A stretch of DNA of 64,000 nucleotides from an uncultured Lewinella sp. (lineage in GTDB: Bacteria > Bacteroidota > Bacteroidia > Chitinophagales > Saprospiraceae). How positions within the stretch are numbered: the stretch's first letter is position 1; each line of letters opens with the position of its first letter. Below, one piece after another: positions 54,769 through 63,813 of this stretch. The DNA is taken from NCBI GenBank assembly GCA_937873655.1, contig CALMYQ010000094.1, positions 62,001 to 126,000 of the forward strand, read 5' to 3'. A program made the translations under genes and the position numbers. The notes below the pieces were generated by a model. That model had not been told where the DNA came from and ran no database searches. It saw only the letters and a program-made list of their open reading frames with translations.

Positions 54769-57441
54769 ATGAAATTGGGACGAATAATAACACTCATATC
54801 GCTTGTCGTGGCTTTCGGCATTCCCCTGGCCGGTCAGGATGCCCTTGAAAAGCGCATAAGCGTACATTTCATCGAAACGTCCCTTGAGCATGCGCTGGTC
54901 CAGTTACTCGACCGGTACGACGTTCCCCTGGCATTTAGCCCCGATTTAATCCCAACGCAAAAAATCACGCTTGACGCAGAAAATCAGCCGGTCCGGTTGA
55001 TCCTTGAGCAACTCCTCAAAGCCACCCGCCTCAAATTCAGGCTCGACGGCCCATACATCAGCATCTACCTCGCGTCGCCCAAAACAAGGACCTTCACGAT
55101 CAGCGGTTTTCTGTCCGACATCCAAACAGGAGAGCGATTGATCGGCGCCGGCATATGGGTGCCGGATCCCGGTCAGGGAACAACGACGAATGAATACGGT
55201 TTTTACAGCCTCAGTCTGCCCGAAGGCAAAAAAAAGATCACCTTTTCCTATCTCGGTTACGACCCGCTGGTCCGGACGGTTGAACTGGACCGGAATATCC
55301 GGCTGGACCTTGAGCTCGGCGGTTCGCTGACTTTGCAGGAAGTGGTGGTTGTAGCCGAAGACTCCCTCCACCATTTTGATACCCGGTCTGACGGGGCTTT
55401 CTCCATACCGGTATCCGTCATTGAAAACATGCCGGCCCTGGGCGGGGAGGCGGACCTGATCCGGGCCGTTCATTTCCTGCCCGGTGTCCAGACCGGAACG
55501 GACGGACTGGAAGGCATCCATGTACGCGGCGGCGGCCCGGGGGACAATCTCATGCTGGTGGACGGCGTCCCGATCTACTACGTGTCCCACGGGGCAGGGT
55601 TGTTCAGCATTTTTCCGACCAATGCCGTGCGGAGCGCCAATTTCTACCGGGGGGCCTTCCCGGCCCGGTTCGGCGGTCGGACAGCTTCCGTGCTGGATGT
55701 CAGGACCCGGGAAGGCAATCAGAAAGAATTCCATTCCCGGATCGACCTGGGGTTGACAACTTCCAAGCTGGCGGTTGAAGGCCCCATCCAGAAAGGCAAA
55801 GGCGGTTTCTTTTTTACCGGCAGGCTGTCCATCATCGACCGGTATCTCCGGCAAAAATCGGTCGAACTCAAGCGAGATAACGGTGAAGAGGGTTTTGTGG
55901 ATTATGGATTCAACGACTGGTTTGCCAAACTCAATTATGCCTTCTCCTCAAAGGACCGCCTTTATTTCAGTTTTTTCAGCGGAGACGACGACCTCGACAA
56001 TTCCGGATCCGCAGCGGATACCCTCGTCATCCGCAATTCAGGCGGCGGCCTCCAGACCTTCCGGATTTACCAGAAATATGAAGAAAAACTGAAATGGGGC
56101 AACCGGGTGGCAGCTCTGCGCTGGAACCACCTTTTCTCCGACAAACTGTTCGTGAATACCACCCTGACGTACAGCAAACTCAAGGTGGACGCCGACTATT
56201 TTTCACTGGACTCCATTATCGCCATCCCGTCCCGGCAATTCATCAGTCTTTTCTCCCTGGTCAAATTCCGTTCGGGCATCCTGGACCGGGGGTTCAAAAC
56301 AGACTTTGACTTTATCCCCTCTCCCGGCCACTTCATCCGGTTTGGGGTTCAGTTCAACGGCAGGCGTTTCCAACCCGGCGCCATCAACCTCGACCAGACG
56401 CTCCAGGAGGTGGATCCGGAACAGGCGTTCAACAGCGAGAGCATTTCTACAAGTGAATTTTCGGTGTACGCGGAAGATGAATGGAAAATCAGCAAAAAAC
56501 TTATATTCAACCTGGGTATCCGGGCTGTTTCGCAAAGTGTGCGCAGGAAAAATTACCAGACCTTCCAGCCCAGGTTTTCCTTTTTGTGGAATATGGCGGA
56601 TGAATGGTCATTGCGCGGCGGCTTCAGCAGGATGGAGCAGTTTGTTCACCTGCTTTCCAATTCCAGCCTGGGGCTGCCTACCGATCTTTGGGTACCGGCT
56701 ACCGAACGGTGGCGACCGCAGGATGTCTGGTCAGGCGAACTCGGCCTGGACTTTCAACCGTCGCCTGTCTGGAAGTTCAGCCTGGACGGGTATTATCGAA
56801 GGCTCAACCACTTGCTCCAGTTTTCGGAGGGCGCCAATTTGCTGACGGGTTGGGAAAACAATGCAACCGAAGGCGCGGGCCGCGCTTTCGGCGCTGAGGT
56901 CTCTATCCGCAAAAACTTCGGCAGGACAACGGGCTGGATCTCCTACGCATTGGCTAAAACCGACCGGCGGTTCGACCGGATCAATAACGGGCGATGGTAT
57001 CCGTACAAGTATGACCGCCGTCACGATCTGAAAATCCTGGTATTTCACCGGATATCGCCCAGTATCAGTTTTTCGGCAGACTGGGTATTCTCCACCGGGT
57101 TCGCATTCAGTTTGCCGCTTGAAAAATATCCGGTCAACCTACCGGTGATCTTTTTCCCGCCTGAAGATTTTGAGGTTGTCGTATTCGATCAGAAAAACGC
57201 CTACCGGATGCCATCTTATCACCGGTTGAACCTGAGTGTAACCTATCGTTTTCCGAAGAAAAATCTCCGGCACAGCGTTCAAATCGGCCTGTACAACGTC
57301 TACAACCGGCGAAACGCCCTTTATTACGACCTGAAAACCGAATATGTCAACGAGAACTTCACTTTGACGCAGGTCAGAAAACCGGTGCAGGTGAAACTGC
57401 TGCCGAGGATTCCCATTTTCAGCGCCACCTTCAATTTTTAG
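54769..57441 (+). CDS. TonB-dependent receptor with STN and CarboxypepD_reg domains
   Basis: An 890-residue outer-membrane receptor. The signal peptide ends at about residue 22 (IPLAGQ). An STN domain (about 28-102; SLEHALVQLLDRYDVPLAFSP) follows, then a carboxypeptidase-regulatory-like domain (about 110-190), a plug (IENMPALGGEADLIRAVHFLPGVQTG, RGGGPGDNLMLVDGVPIYY, about 225-330) and a 22-strand-type barrel. STN domains in FecA-like receptors signal to an anti-sigma factor, but no FecR or ECF sigma gene is next to it here. Ligand unknown; ferrochelatase convergent behind it may hint at iron or heme. The two genes overlap by 11 bases at their 3' ends. Confidence 0.92.
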   Translation: MKLGRIITLISLVVAFGIPLAGQDALEKRISVHFIETSLEHALVQLLDRYDVPLAFSPDLIPTQKITLDAENQPVRLILEQLLKATRLKFRLDGPYISIYLASPKTRTFTISGFLSDIQTGERLIGAGIWVPDPGQGTTTNEYGFYSLSLPEGKKKITFSYLGYDPLVRTVELDRNIRLDLELGGSLTLQEVVVVAEDSLHHFDTRSDGAFSIPVSVIENMPALGGEADLIRAVHFLPGVQTGTDGLEGIHVRGGGPGDNLMLVDGVPIYYVSHGAGLFSIFPTNAVRSANFYRGAFPARFGGRTASVLDVRTREGNQKEFHSRIDLGLTTSKLAVEGPIQKGKGGFFFTGRLSIIDRYLRQKSVELKRDNGEEGFVDYGFNDWFAKLNYAFSSKDRLYFSFFSGDDDLDNSGSAADTLVIRNSGGGLQTFRIYQKYEEKLKWGNRVAALRWNHLFSDKLFVNTTLTYSKLKVDADYFSLDSIIAIPSRQFISLFSLVKFRSGILDRGFKTDFDFIPSPGHFIRFGVQFNGRRFQPGAINLDQTLQEVDPEQAFNSESISTSEFSVYAEDEWKISKKLIFNLGIRAVSQSVRRKNYQTFQPRFSFLWNMADEWSLRGGFSRMEQFVHLLSNSSLGLPTDLWVPATERWRPQDVWSGELGLDFQPSPVWKFSLDGYYRRLNHLLQFSEGANLLTGWENNATEGAGRAFGAEVSIRKNFGRTTGWISYALAKTDRRFDRINNGRWYPYKYDRRHDLKILVFHRISPSISFSADWVFSTGFAFSLPLEKYPVNLPVIFFPPEDFEVVVFDQKNAYRMPSYHRLNLSVTYRFPKKNLRHSVQIGLYNVYNRRNALYYDLKTEYVNENFTLTQVRKPVQVKLLPRIPIFSATFNF

Positions 57442-58462
57442 CCGCCCGCACAAGGCCGGCAAGCCCTTTTATCCATTCCGGATTGTCGTTCAGGCTGGGT
57501 ACGAGGTCAACCCGATCTCCCCCAAGGGATGTGAACAAATCCTGGTATTCCACTTTGATTTCAATAAGCGTTTCCAGACAATCCGCCACAAAAGCCGGGC
57601 TAAAAACCAGCAGCTTTTTGGCGCCTTTGGCTGCCTGCTCCGTGATGACCGCACTGGTATAGGGCTGGGCCCAGGCCTCCGGGCCCAGGCGGCTTTGAAA
57701 AGTCGTGGTGTACCGGCTCGCATCCAAACCGAGTTTTTCTACGATCGCAGCCGTGGTGCCATGGCATTGGGCTGAGTAGCAGAATTGGTTGATTGTGCAA
57801 ACCGAAGCGCAGCAATCGCTTTTTTGCAGGCAATGCTTGCCGGTCAGGTCGGCTTTCTTCAACTGCCGCTGGGGCAACCCGTGGTAGCTGAAGAGGATAT
57901 GGTCGTAGCTTGCCAGGTCGAAAGCCCGGGCATTTTCAGCGAAAATATTCACCAGCGGGCCATAGTTGTAATAACTGTTGATGAACCGGATCTCTGGAAT
58001 GGATTCCCATTTCCGGACTACTTTCATCACGGCTTCATGAACCGAGCCGGTCGTAGCCGAGGCATATTGCGGAAAAAGAGGCACAACCAGGATATCGCTG
58101 ACCTGGTTCCGCGCAAGCCGGTCCAGGGCGGCCGGAATGGAGGGTTGCTGGTAGCGCATGGCCAGCTCAACCTGATAGGTTTCACCCATCAATTGCTGCA
58201 ATCCGGCTGCGACCTGCTCACCATACACCTTGAGGGGAGACCCCTCGGGCGTCCAGAGGTGCTGGTACAATTTGGCGGATTTTCCGGAACGGAAGGGTGC
58301 AATAATGCCCCGGACCAGTAAGTTCCTGGCAAGCCAGGGATAGTCGACCACCCGCGGATCCAGCAAAAATTCGGTCAGGTACCGCTTGACGGCATTCCGG
58401 GTAGGCGCATCCGGTGTGCCTAAATTGACCAATAAAACCCCTTTTTTAGCAGCAACGTCCAT
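57431..58462 (-). CDS. hemH: ferrochelatase
   Basis: Inserts ferrous iron into protoporphyrin IX, the last step of heme synthesis; 343 residues. MDVAAKKGVLLVNLGTPDAP is the standard start. The catalytic His is in ILFSYHGLPQRQLK (about 196) and the Glu in FVADCLETLIEI (about 287). A cysteine-rich segment CLQKSDCCASVCTINQFCYS (about 213-232) follows the His loop; this recalls Fe-S-bearing ferrochelatases but the spacing has to be checked. The ATG at 58462 is chosen; a longer frame adds 21 codons across the promoter. Confidence 0.95.
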   Translation of the reverse strand: MDVAAKKGVLLVNLGTPDAPTRNAVKRYLTEFLLDPRVVDYPWLARNLLVRGIIAPFRSGKSAKLYQHLWTPEGSPLKVYGEQVAAGLQQLMGETYQVELAMRYQQPSIPAALDRLARNQVSDILVVPLFPQYASATTGSVHEAVMKVVRKWESIPEIRFINSYYNYGPLVNIFAENARAFDLASYDHILFSYHGLPQRQLKKADLTGKHCLQKSDCCASVCTINQFCYSAQCHGTTAAIVEKLGLDASRYTTTFQSRLGPEAWAQPYTSAVITEQAAKGAKKLLVFSPAFVADCLETLIEIKVEYQDLFTSLGGDRVDLVPSLNDNPEWIKGLAGLVRAAKN

Positions 58463-58480
58463 TTTTCCAGCATTGTGGTG

Positions 58481-58488
58481 CAAAAATA
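58481..58488 (-). promoter_or_regulatory. -7 promoter element for hemH
   Basis: TATTTTTG on the minus strand fits TAnnTTTG, 19 bases before the ATG at 58462; this excludes the longer start. Confidence 0.6.
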
Positions 58489-58570
58489 AGCTCCAATACC
58501 CTCTGTTCGGTAACGGCATTGTCAAATTCGGTATTCCGGTATCGGGATTTTAAGTAACCGCAATTTACCC

Positions 58571-58578
58571 TACCTTTG
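58571..58578 (+). promoter_or_regulatory. -7 promoter element for the surE-lpxB operon
   Basis: TACCTTTG fits TAnnTTTG, 22 bases before the ATG at 58600. A TTG start inside this element is therefore rejected. Confidence 0.65.
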
Positions 58579-58599
58579 CATCTTCAAAAATCAGAACCT

Positions 58600-59382
58600 A
58601 TGGAAAAGCCCCTTATTCTGGTGACAAACGACGACGGCATCACGGCCATGGGCATCAGAGCCCTGGTTGAAGTGGCCTGCGAAATCGGCGAGGTGGTCGT
58701 CGTTGCTCCTGATTCCCCGCAATCCGGCATGGGGCACGCCATCACCATTCACAATCCGTTGCGCCTGCACAAATCGCTGGCCTTTGACCAATTGGAAGCC
58801 TATGAATGCAGCGGCACCCCGGTGGATTGCGTGAAACTGGCTAAAAACGTGGTACTCAAGGATCGCAAGATAGACCTCTGCGTTTCCGGCATCAACCACG
58901 GCTCCAATGCTTCGATCAATATCATCTATTCCGGCACCTTGTCGGCAGCTATGGAAGCCAGCCTGGAAGGTATCCCATCCATTGGGTTTTCGCTGCTGGA
59001 TTACAATCACAATGCGAATTTTGAGCCTTGCAAGCCGTTTGTGGCAAAGCTCATGCGGCATGTCATCAAAAATGGCCTCCAGGAAGGCAGTCTCCTCAAT
59101 GTGAACATACCCAACCTGCCGGGTGACGAGATCAAAGGCCTGATGGTATGCCGGCAGGCCGAGGCCCGCTGGATCGAAGAGTTCCAGGAAGCCCGCGACC
59201 CCAGAGGGCAGAAATACTACTGGCTGACCGGAAAATTTGTCAATGACGACCACCACAGCCAGGACACTGATGTCTGGGCGCTGGACAACGGGTTCATCTC
59301 CGTTGTGCCTTCCAAACACGATCTCACAAATTATTCCGCTATCCCTGCTTTGAAAACCAGCTTGAACAATCACGCCATATGA
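58600..59382 (+). CDS. surE: 5'/3'-nucleotidase SurE
   Basis: Metal-dependent phosphatase acting on nucleoside 5'- and 3'-monophosphates; 260 residues. The N-terminal acidic pair ILVTNDDGITAMGIRAL (Asp-Asp about 10-11), VVAPDSPQSGMGHAIT (Ser about 42), CSGTPVDCVKLA and VSGINHGSNASINIIYSGT (Asn about 96) are the family metal and substrate residues. First gene of a compact operon: it overlaps the next gene by four bases. Confidence 0.95.
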   Translation: MEKPLILVTNDDGITAMGIRALVEVACEIGEVVVVAPDSPQSGMGHAITIHNPLRLHKSLAFDQLEAYECSGTPVDCVKLAKNVVLKDRKIDLCVSGINHGSNASINIIYSGTLSAAMEASLEGIPSIGFSLLDYNHNANFEPCKPFVAKLMRHVIKNGLQEGSLLNVNIPNLPGDEIKGLMVCRQAEARWIEEFQEARDPRGQKYYWLTGKFVNDDHHSQDTDVWALDNGFISVVPSKHDLTNYSAIPALKTSLNNHAI

Positions 59383-59678
59383 TGAATAAAAATGCGATCT
59401 GGGCAGGCGTTATCATAGCCCTGCTGACCCCGTTTGTGAGCTATGCCGTACTGCTCATGATCTATGAGCGGCTCGACGCCATGGGCTGGAGCAGTTCTGT
59501 TGGTCTGGGCTCCCTTTTCCAGGAGCGGACGCTCATCCTTGCAGGTATTTGCTTCAACATATTCTGGGTCAATTATTTTCAGAAAAAACGGTTGTTCCAG
59601 TCCCTGCGAGGTGTTGTCATTGCCACCATCCTGGCGGCTTTCGGCTGGTTGTTCTACTATTGGGATATCTTTTTCTAA
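59379..59678 (+). CDS. small three-helix membrane protein of unknown function
   Basis: A 99-residue protein with three hydrophobic helices (about 8-28, 52-66 and 78-97) and almost no soluble part. It has no known domain. It overlaps surE by four bases and precedes lpxB by six, so its place between SurE and the lipid A enzyme suggests an envelope role. Similar small proteins occur at this site in related bacteria, to my recollection. Confidence 0.75.
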   Translation: MMNKNAIWAGVIIALLTPFVSYAVLLMIYERLDAMGWSSSVGLGSLFQERTLILAGICFNIFWVNYFQKKRLFQSLRGVVIATILAAFGWLFYYWDIFF

Positions 59679-59684
59679 CCGCCC

Positions 59685-60827
59685 ATGAAATACTTTATCG
59701 TAGCCGGCGAAGCTTCCGGCGACCTCCATGGTTCCAATCTGGTGAAAGCATTGAGATCGCAGGATCCCGGCGCGGAGATCTGCGGCTGGGGAGGAGACCT
59801 CATGGAGGCGGCAGGCGCGCGCATACTCAAGCACTACCGCGACCTGGCATTTATGGGTTTCTGGGAAGTCATAACCCACCTGGGCGCCATCCTGCGCAAT
59901 TTCAGGACTTGCAAGCGTCAGATCCTGGATTTCAGTCCCGATGCGGTGATCCTGATCGATTATCCGGGATTCAACCTTCGACTGGCGCCGTGGATAAAAG
60001 CACAGGGGTTCAAGGTCAATTATTATATCTCGCCCCAGCTGTGGGCCTGGAAGAGCGGCCGCGTAAAGATCATCAAATCAAGCGTCGACCGGTTATACGT
60101 GATTCTGCCTTTCGAGCCGGAATTTTACGCCCGGTACGAATATGATGCTGACTTTGTAGGCCATCCGCTGCTGGATGTGGTTTCGGACTTCAAAACCGAC
60201 CCCCGGTTCAGTGAGCGAAACGGGCTTGATCCAAGGCCGGTCATTGCCTTGTTGCCCGGCAGCAGAAGGCAGGAAATATCCAGGATTTTGCCGGTACTCC
60301 TGACCCTGCCGGCGTCATTCCCTGATTTTCAGTTTGCAGTCGGCGGCGCCGGCGCCATACCGGTAGCATTTTATGATAAGATCATTGATCAAGCCGGTGC
60401 AACGGGTAAAGTGAAACTGATCCATGGAGCAACCCATCAATTGCTGAACATAGCCCATTCGGCTGTAGTGGCATCGGGCACCGCCTCCCTGGAAACCGCC
60501 CTTTTCGGGGTTCCGGAAATTGTCGTATACCGCGGCAGCGGGATCTCTTTCTGGATTGCCAAACGGCTGGTGCATGTTTCCTATATTTCGCTGGCCAACC
60601 TGATCCTGGACCGGGCCCTGCTCAAGGAACTCATCCAGGACGACCTGAACCCGGACAGGCTCAGGATGGAAACCCGGCATTTGTTGACCGCTGAGGAACA
60701 AAATCGCCTTAAACAGGGGTATGCCGAATTGAGGGAAGCCCTCGGCCAACCCGGCGCCTCCCAGCGCACTGCTGAAAAAATTATTGGTTTCCTGACCGGG
60801 CAATCCAAACAATCCATTCGTCCATGA
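59685..60827 (+). CDS. lpxB: lipid-A-disaccharide synthase
   Basis: GT19 enzyme joining UDP-diacylglucosamine and lipid X into the lipid A disaccharide, at the inner-membrane surface; 380 residues. Motifs are MKYFIVAGEASGDLHGSNLV at the N-terminus, GFWEVITHL, PDAVILIDYPGFNLRLAPW, YYISPQLWAWKSGRVKII, FVGHPLLDVV, ALLPGSRRQEI (about 190) and VASGTASLETALFGVPEIVVYRG (about 265). It shows the cell has a lipid A outer membrane. The gene overlaps the next by four bases. Confidence 0.97.
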   Translation: MKYFIVAGEASGDLHGSNLVKALRSQDPGAEICGWGGDLMEAAGARILKHYRDLAFMGFWEVITHLGAILRNFRTCKRQILDFSPDAVILIDYPGFNLRLAPWIKAQGFKVNYYISPQLWAWKSGRVKIIKSSVDRLYVILPFEPEFYARYEYDADFVGHPLLDVVSDFKTDPRFSERNGLDPRPVIALLPGSRRQEISRILPVLLTLPASFPDFQFAVGGAGAIPVAFYDKIIDQAGATGKVKLIHGATHQLLNIAHSAVVASGTASLETALFGVPEIVVYRGSGISFWIAKRLVHVSYISLANLILDRALLKELIQDDLNPDRLRMETRHLLTAEEQNRLKQGYAELREALGQPGASQRTAEKIIGFLTGQSKQSIRP

Positions 60828-61537
60828 CCTTTGACGTAACCATACCTGTTTTAAACGAAGAAGCGACCCTGAAACAACAGGTCGGCATCCTGCACCGCTT
60901 CCTGACCGAAAATTACCCGGACCGAAGCCAGTGGAAAATCATTATTGCCGACAACGGCTCAACGGACCGCACCAGAGAGCTCGCAAAAGAACTTGAGACG
61001 ATTTACCCTGAAGTGCGATTGCTGACCGTGCCTAAAAAAGGGGTCGGCCTGGCCTTGAAGCATTCCTGGGGCCGGTCTGAGGCCGATATCGTAGGCTATA
61101 TGGATCTCGACCTGGCAACCGACCTCCGGCATTTCCCGGAAGCTTACTCGGCGCTGGCGGATCAGGGTTGCGATTTTGTTTACGCCACCCGGCTCCATCC
61201 CCGGTCCAGGGTGATCGGCCGAACCCTGAAAAGGGAGATTTCCTCCAGGGGGTTCAACTGGCTGCTGAAAGCATACCTGGGCGTAAAATTCTCGGACGGG
61301 ATGTGCGGATTCAAATTCCTGAAGCGGGAAGCTTATCTGAAGTTATCGGACCGCGGCGCCCAAAACGACGGGTGGTTCTTTTCCACCGAACTCCTGATCA
61401 CGGCGGAATGGTTGAAGCTCAAGGTATTCGAATTGCCGGTCACCTGGACGGATGACGCCGCCAGCAGCAAGGTCCGGATCATACCGCTCGCCAAACGGTA
61501 TTGGCAGGACATGAAGGCCATTAAAAAGAAAAGATAA
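60824..61537 (+). CDS. GT2 family glycosyltransferase (DPM1-like)
   Basis: A 237-residue soluble GT-A enzyme. It has the nucleotide site DVTIPVLNEEATLKQQV, ADNGSTDRTRELAKEL, the metal DxD in YMDLDLATDLRHF (about 87) and a short acceptor segment DGWFFSTELLITAEW. There are no C-terminal helices, which suits dolichol- or undecaprenyl-phosphate sugar synthases and other cytosolic transferases. Fused by overlap to lpxB, so an envelope glycan is the likely product; it could feed a GT-C enzyme such as that at 45.6-47.3 kb (speculative). Confidence 0.88.
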   Translation: MTFDVTIPVLNEEATLKQQVGILHRFLTENYPDRSQWKIIIADNGSTDRTRELAKELETIYPEVRLLTVPKKGVGLALKHSWGRSEADIVGYMDLDLATDLRHFPEAYSALADQGCDFVYATRLHPRSRVIGRTLKREISSRGFNWLLKAYLGVKFSDGMCGFKFLKREAYLKLSDRGAQNDGWFFSTELLITAEWLKLKVFELPVTWTDDAASSKVRIIPLAKRYWQDMKAIKKKR

Positions 61538-61551
61538 ACAGACTCGAGACG

Positions 61552-62469
61552 ATGAAACATGATGCCTTTCCGGACCTGGCCCTTGGGTCGGCTATGTGGG
61601 GTTGGACCGTCGGGCGGAACACGGCCTTCCAACTGCTGGATTATTTCTACGAATCCGGCTTCCGGAGAATTGACGGCGCCACCAACTATCCCATCGACAA
61701 AAATCCCGGGCATTTCAGGCTGTCTGAACAAATCCTGGCGGAATGGACGCGGGTGAATCAGGTAAATGACCTGAGGGTCATCATGAAGGTCGGCAGCCTG
61801 GACAATATGCGCAGTCCGGACCACAACCTGACCAAGAGTTTTCTCCTGCTGGCCATGGATCATTACGGCGCACTTTTCGGCGGAAACCTGGACACCCTGA
61901 TGATCCATTGGGACAACCGGGATGATGAAGCAGCCATACGGGAATCTTACGAGGCGTTGGCCATTGCCCAGGAAAAAGGAATCGCTGCGGGATTATCCGG
62001 CATCCGGCGGCCCGAAATCCATGCGCTGGTCAACCAGGCGTTCGGCCTGGACCCTCTGATCCAGATCAAACATAATCTGTTGTACTCCGATTACGAGCGG
62101 TACGCACCTTTTCACGGGAAACGGCGATTTATAGCCTACGGTATCAATGCCGGCGGAATAAAACTGGAAAAAGAAAACTATACAGGCAAGAGCTCGTTAA
62201 TTGCCCGGGGAGGAATACCCGATGAGGGATTTGCGAACAAGGTCCGAAACTTTTTAAACGCCCTGGACCAACGATCGTTTCCGGCGCCACTGACCAGCTT
62301 CAACCAGCTGGCGATGATCCACGCTTTTTACAGCCCCGGACTGGCCGGCATTTTGGTGGGGCCATCCGGAATAGCGCAGCTGGCCGATACCATTCAATTC
62401 TACAGCCTGCTGAGGGAAGGCGCCTATGCAAGCGTATACAGCGTTTTACCTGCCGGCAACCAGGCGTGA
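61552..62469 (+). CDS. aldo/keto reductase
   Basis: A 305-residue TIM-barrel protein of the aldo/keto reductase superfamily: LALGSAMWGWTVGRNTAFQLLDYFYESGFRRID marks strand 1, followed by the Asp-containing ATNYPID, KVGSLDN in the place of the catalytic Lys strand, MIHWDN for the His strand, and a weak NADPH-binding end (GILVGPSGIAQLADTIQ). Substrate unknown. Last gene in the surE-lpxB operon (14-base gap). Its stop abuts the stop of the convergent rnd gene. Confidence 0.82.
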   Translation: MKHDAFPDLALGSAMWGWTVGRNTAFQLLDYFYESGFRRIDGATNYPIDKNPGHFRLSEQILAEWTRVNQVNDLRVIMKVGSLDNMRSPDHNLTKSFLLLAMDHYGALFGGNLDTLMIHWDNRDDEAAIRESYEALAIAQEKGIAAGLSGIRRPEIHALVNQAFGLDPLIQIKHNLLYSDYERYAPFHGKRRFIAYGINAGGIKLEKENYTGKSSLIARGGIPDEGFANKVRNFLNALDQRSFPAPLTSFNQLAMIHAFYSPGLAGILVGPSGIAQLADTIQFYSLLREGAYASVYSVLPAGNQA

Positions 62470-63651
62470 TCAGTTGTCGCCGATCCGGATCTCGATCTTT
62501 CCGCCCTGGATATCCAGCTCCAGGCGGTCTATGTTTTCCAGCCATTTAACCAGCGAGTCGCCCAGCATTTCCCGGCGCCAGCCCGAACCGATCACCGCCT
62601 CTCTGAGCTCATCGTCATTGCGGAATTTATCCACCATGTTCTTAGGCATGACCAGGGAAGGCGTAATCCCCTGGTTGATCGCCTGATATTTGACCAGCAG
62701 ATACAACATTTCCAGTACAATATCATCGCCGATATCATCATCCTTATCGGGCCTCGGGATTTGCACCAGGATCTTCTTCTCCTCAGGTGTAGCGGGCTTT
62801 TCGATGAACTCCATGAACAGGCTGCCGTATTTATCCGTGATCTTATCAGGAATATGCCTGTTTTTCTTGAGGGCATCCTTACCCGCTCCGATACTCTTGA
62901 TGATATGCGTAATGATCTTGCTGGGCATCACCATTTCCCGGGAATAATCCTTGGCCTCGGCTGTGTCGCGCCGCCACGTCAGCATGCGCAGGAGAAACAA
63001 ACGCTCGCGTTGGTTCAAGGACCGCATCAGGTTGTGTGAAATAATTTCCTGGTTGGGATCCTTGGCGTAATAGGCATGCGTTTCGAGCTTGGCAAACTCT
63101 TCCTCCGCCCAGCGAAGCCGGTCTTTTTTGAGGAGTTTGGACTCCAGGCTGTGCCAAAGGTCGGGAAGCGGGATGACATCCTCCATGGCGTATTTCATTT
63201 CCCTGGGCTGCAGCGGTCGCCTTTCCCAGTTGGCTACGGCGTATCCCTTGTCGAGGCTGATCCGGAGTTCGCCCTCTACAAGCCGCCGGAAAGAAACGGG
63301 GTATTTGTACCCCGTGAAAGCGGCTGCGATCTGGGTGTCAAATACGTTATTCGGCGTGATGCCGTAGATATTGTGCAATAACCGGTAGTCATTTTCGCCG
63401 GCATGCGTAATCTTTACTATTTTTGGATCCTGAATGATCTCCAGCAGCGGGTCGAGGCTTTTCAACGCAAGCGGATCGATGAGGTAGCGGCCCTTCGGCG
63501 TAATGACCTGGATCAGGCACAACAAGGTATTAAACCGCTTTTCACCGACAAATTCAGTATCAAAACCCAACCAAGGCACATCTTTGCTGGTTGAATAAAA
63601 GGACGCCAGCGCCTGTTCTGTTTGGATCAAATCAAATTTGGGGTCATGCAT
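62470..63651 (-). CDS. rnd: ribonuclease D
   Basis: 3'-5' exoribonuclease in tRNA and stable-RNA trimming; 393 residues. The DEDDy residues are visible: GFDTEFVGE (Asp and Glu, about 29-35), HAGENDYRLL (Asp, about 88), and YAMEDVIPLPDLW (Tyr and Asp, about 155). FDTQIAAAFTGY lies between. HRDC-like helical parts follow from about 205 (ISHNLMRSLNQRERLFLLRML). Convergent with the AKR gene with no intergenic base. Confidence 0.93.
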   Translation of the reverse strand: MHDPKFDLIQTEQALASFYSTSKDVPWLGFDTEFVGEKRFNTLLCLIQVITPKGRYLIDPLALKSLDPLLEIIQDPKIVKITHAGENDYRLLHNIYGITPNNVFDTQIAAAFTGYKYPVSFRRLVEGELRISLDKGYAVANWERRPLQPREMKYAMEDVIPLPDLWHSLESKLLKKDRLRWAEEEFAKLETHAYYAKDPNQEIISHNLMRSLNQRERLFLLRMLTWRRDTAEAKDYSREMVMPSKIITHIIKSIGAGKDALKKNRHIPDKITDKYGSLFMEFIEKPATPEEKKILVQIPRPDKDDDIGDDIVLEMLYLLVKYQAINQGITPSLVMPKNMVDKFRNDDELREAVIGSGWRREMLGDSLVKWLENIDRLELDIQGGKIEIRIGDN

Positions 63652-63813
63652 TTGCAGGTGTAATAAGTGTTAAGGAAAAATTAAACATTGTTTTAATTTG
63701 TGTAAGATTTTTTAAAGGTGCATCCATATTAAAAACCATTGAAAAAATCGTTTTTGAGTCCAAGGGCAGGTAAGTTTTATCGCCCGGCAAGTTAAAAAGA
63801 AATTGTCAATACT

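Noticed and set aside
54946..55854. 302-codon minus-strand open frame opposite the TonB receptor
   Set aside because: Shadow frame; the receptor's plug and STN motifs are on the other strand.
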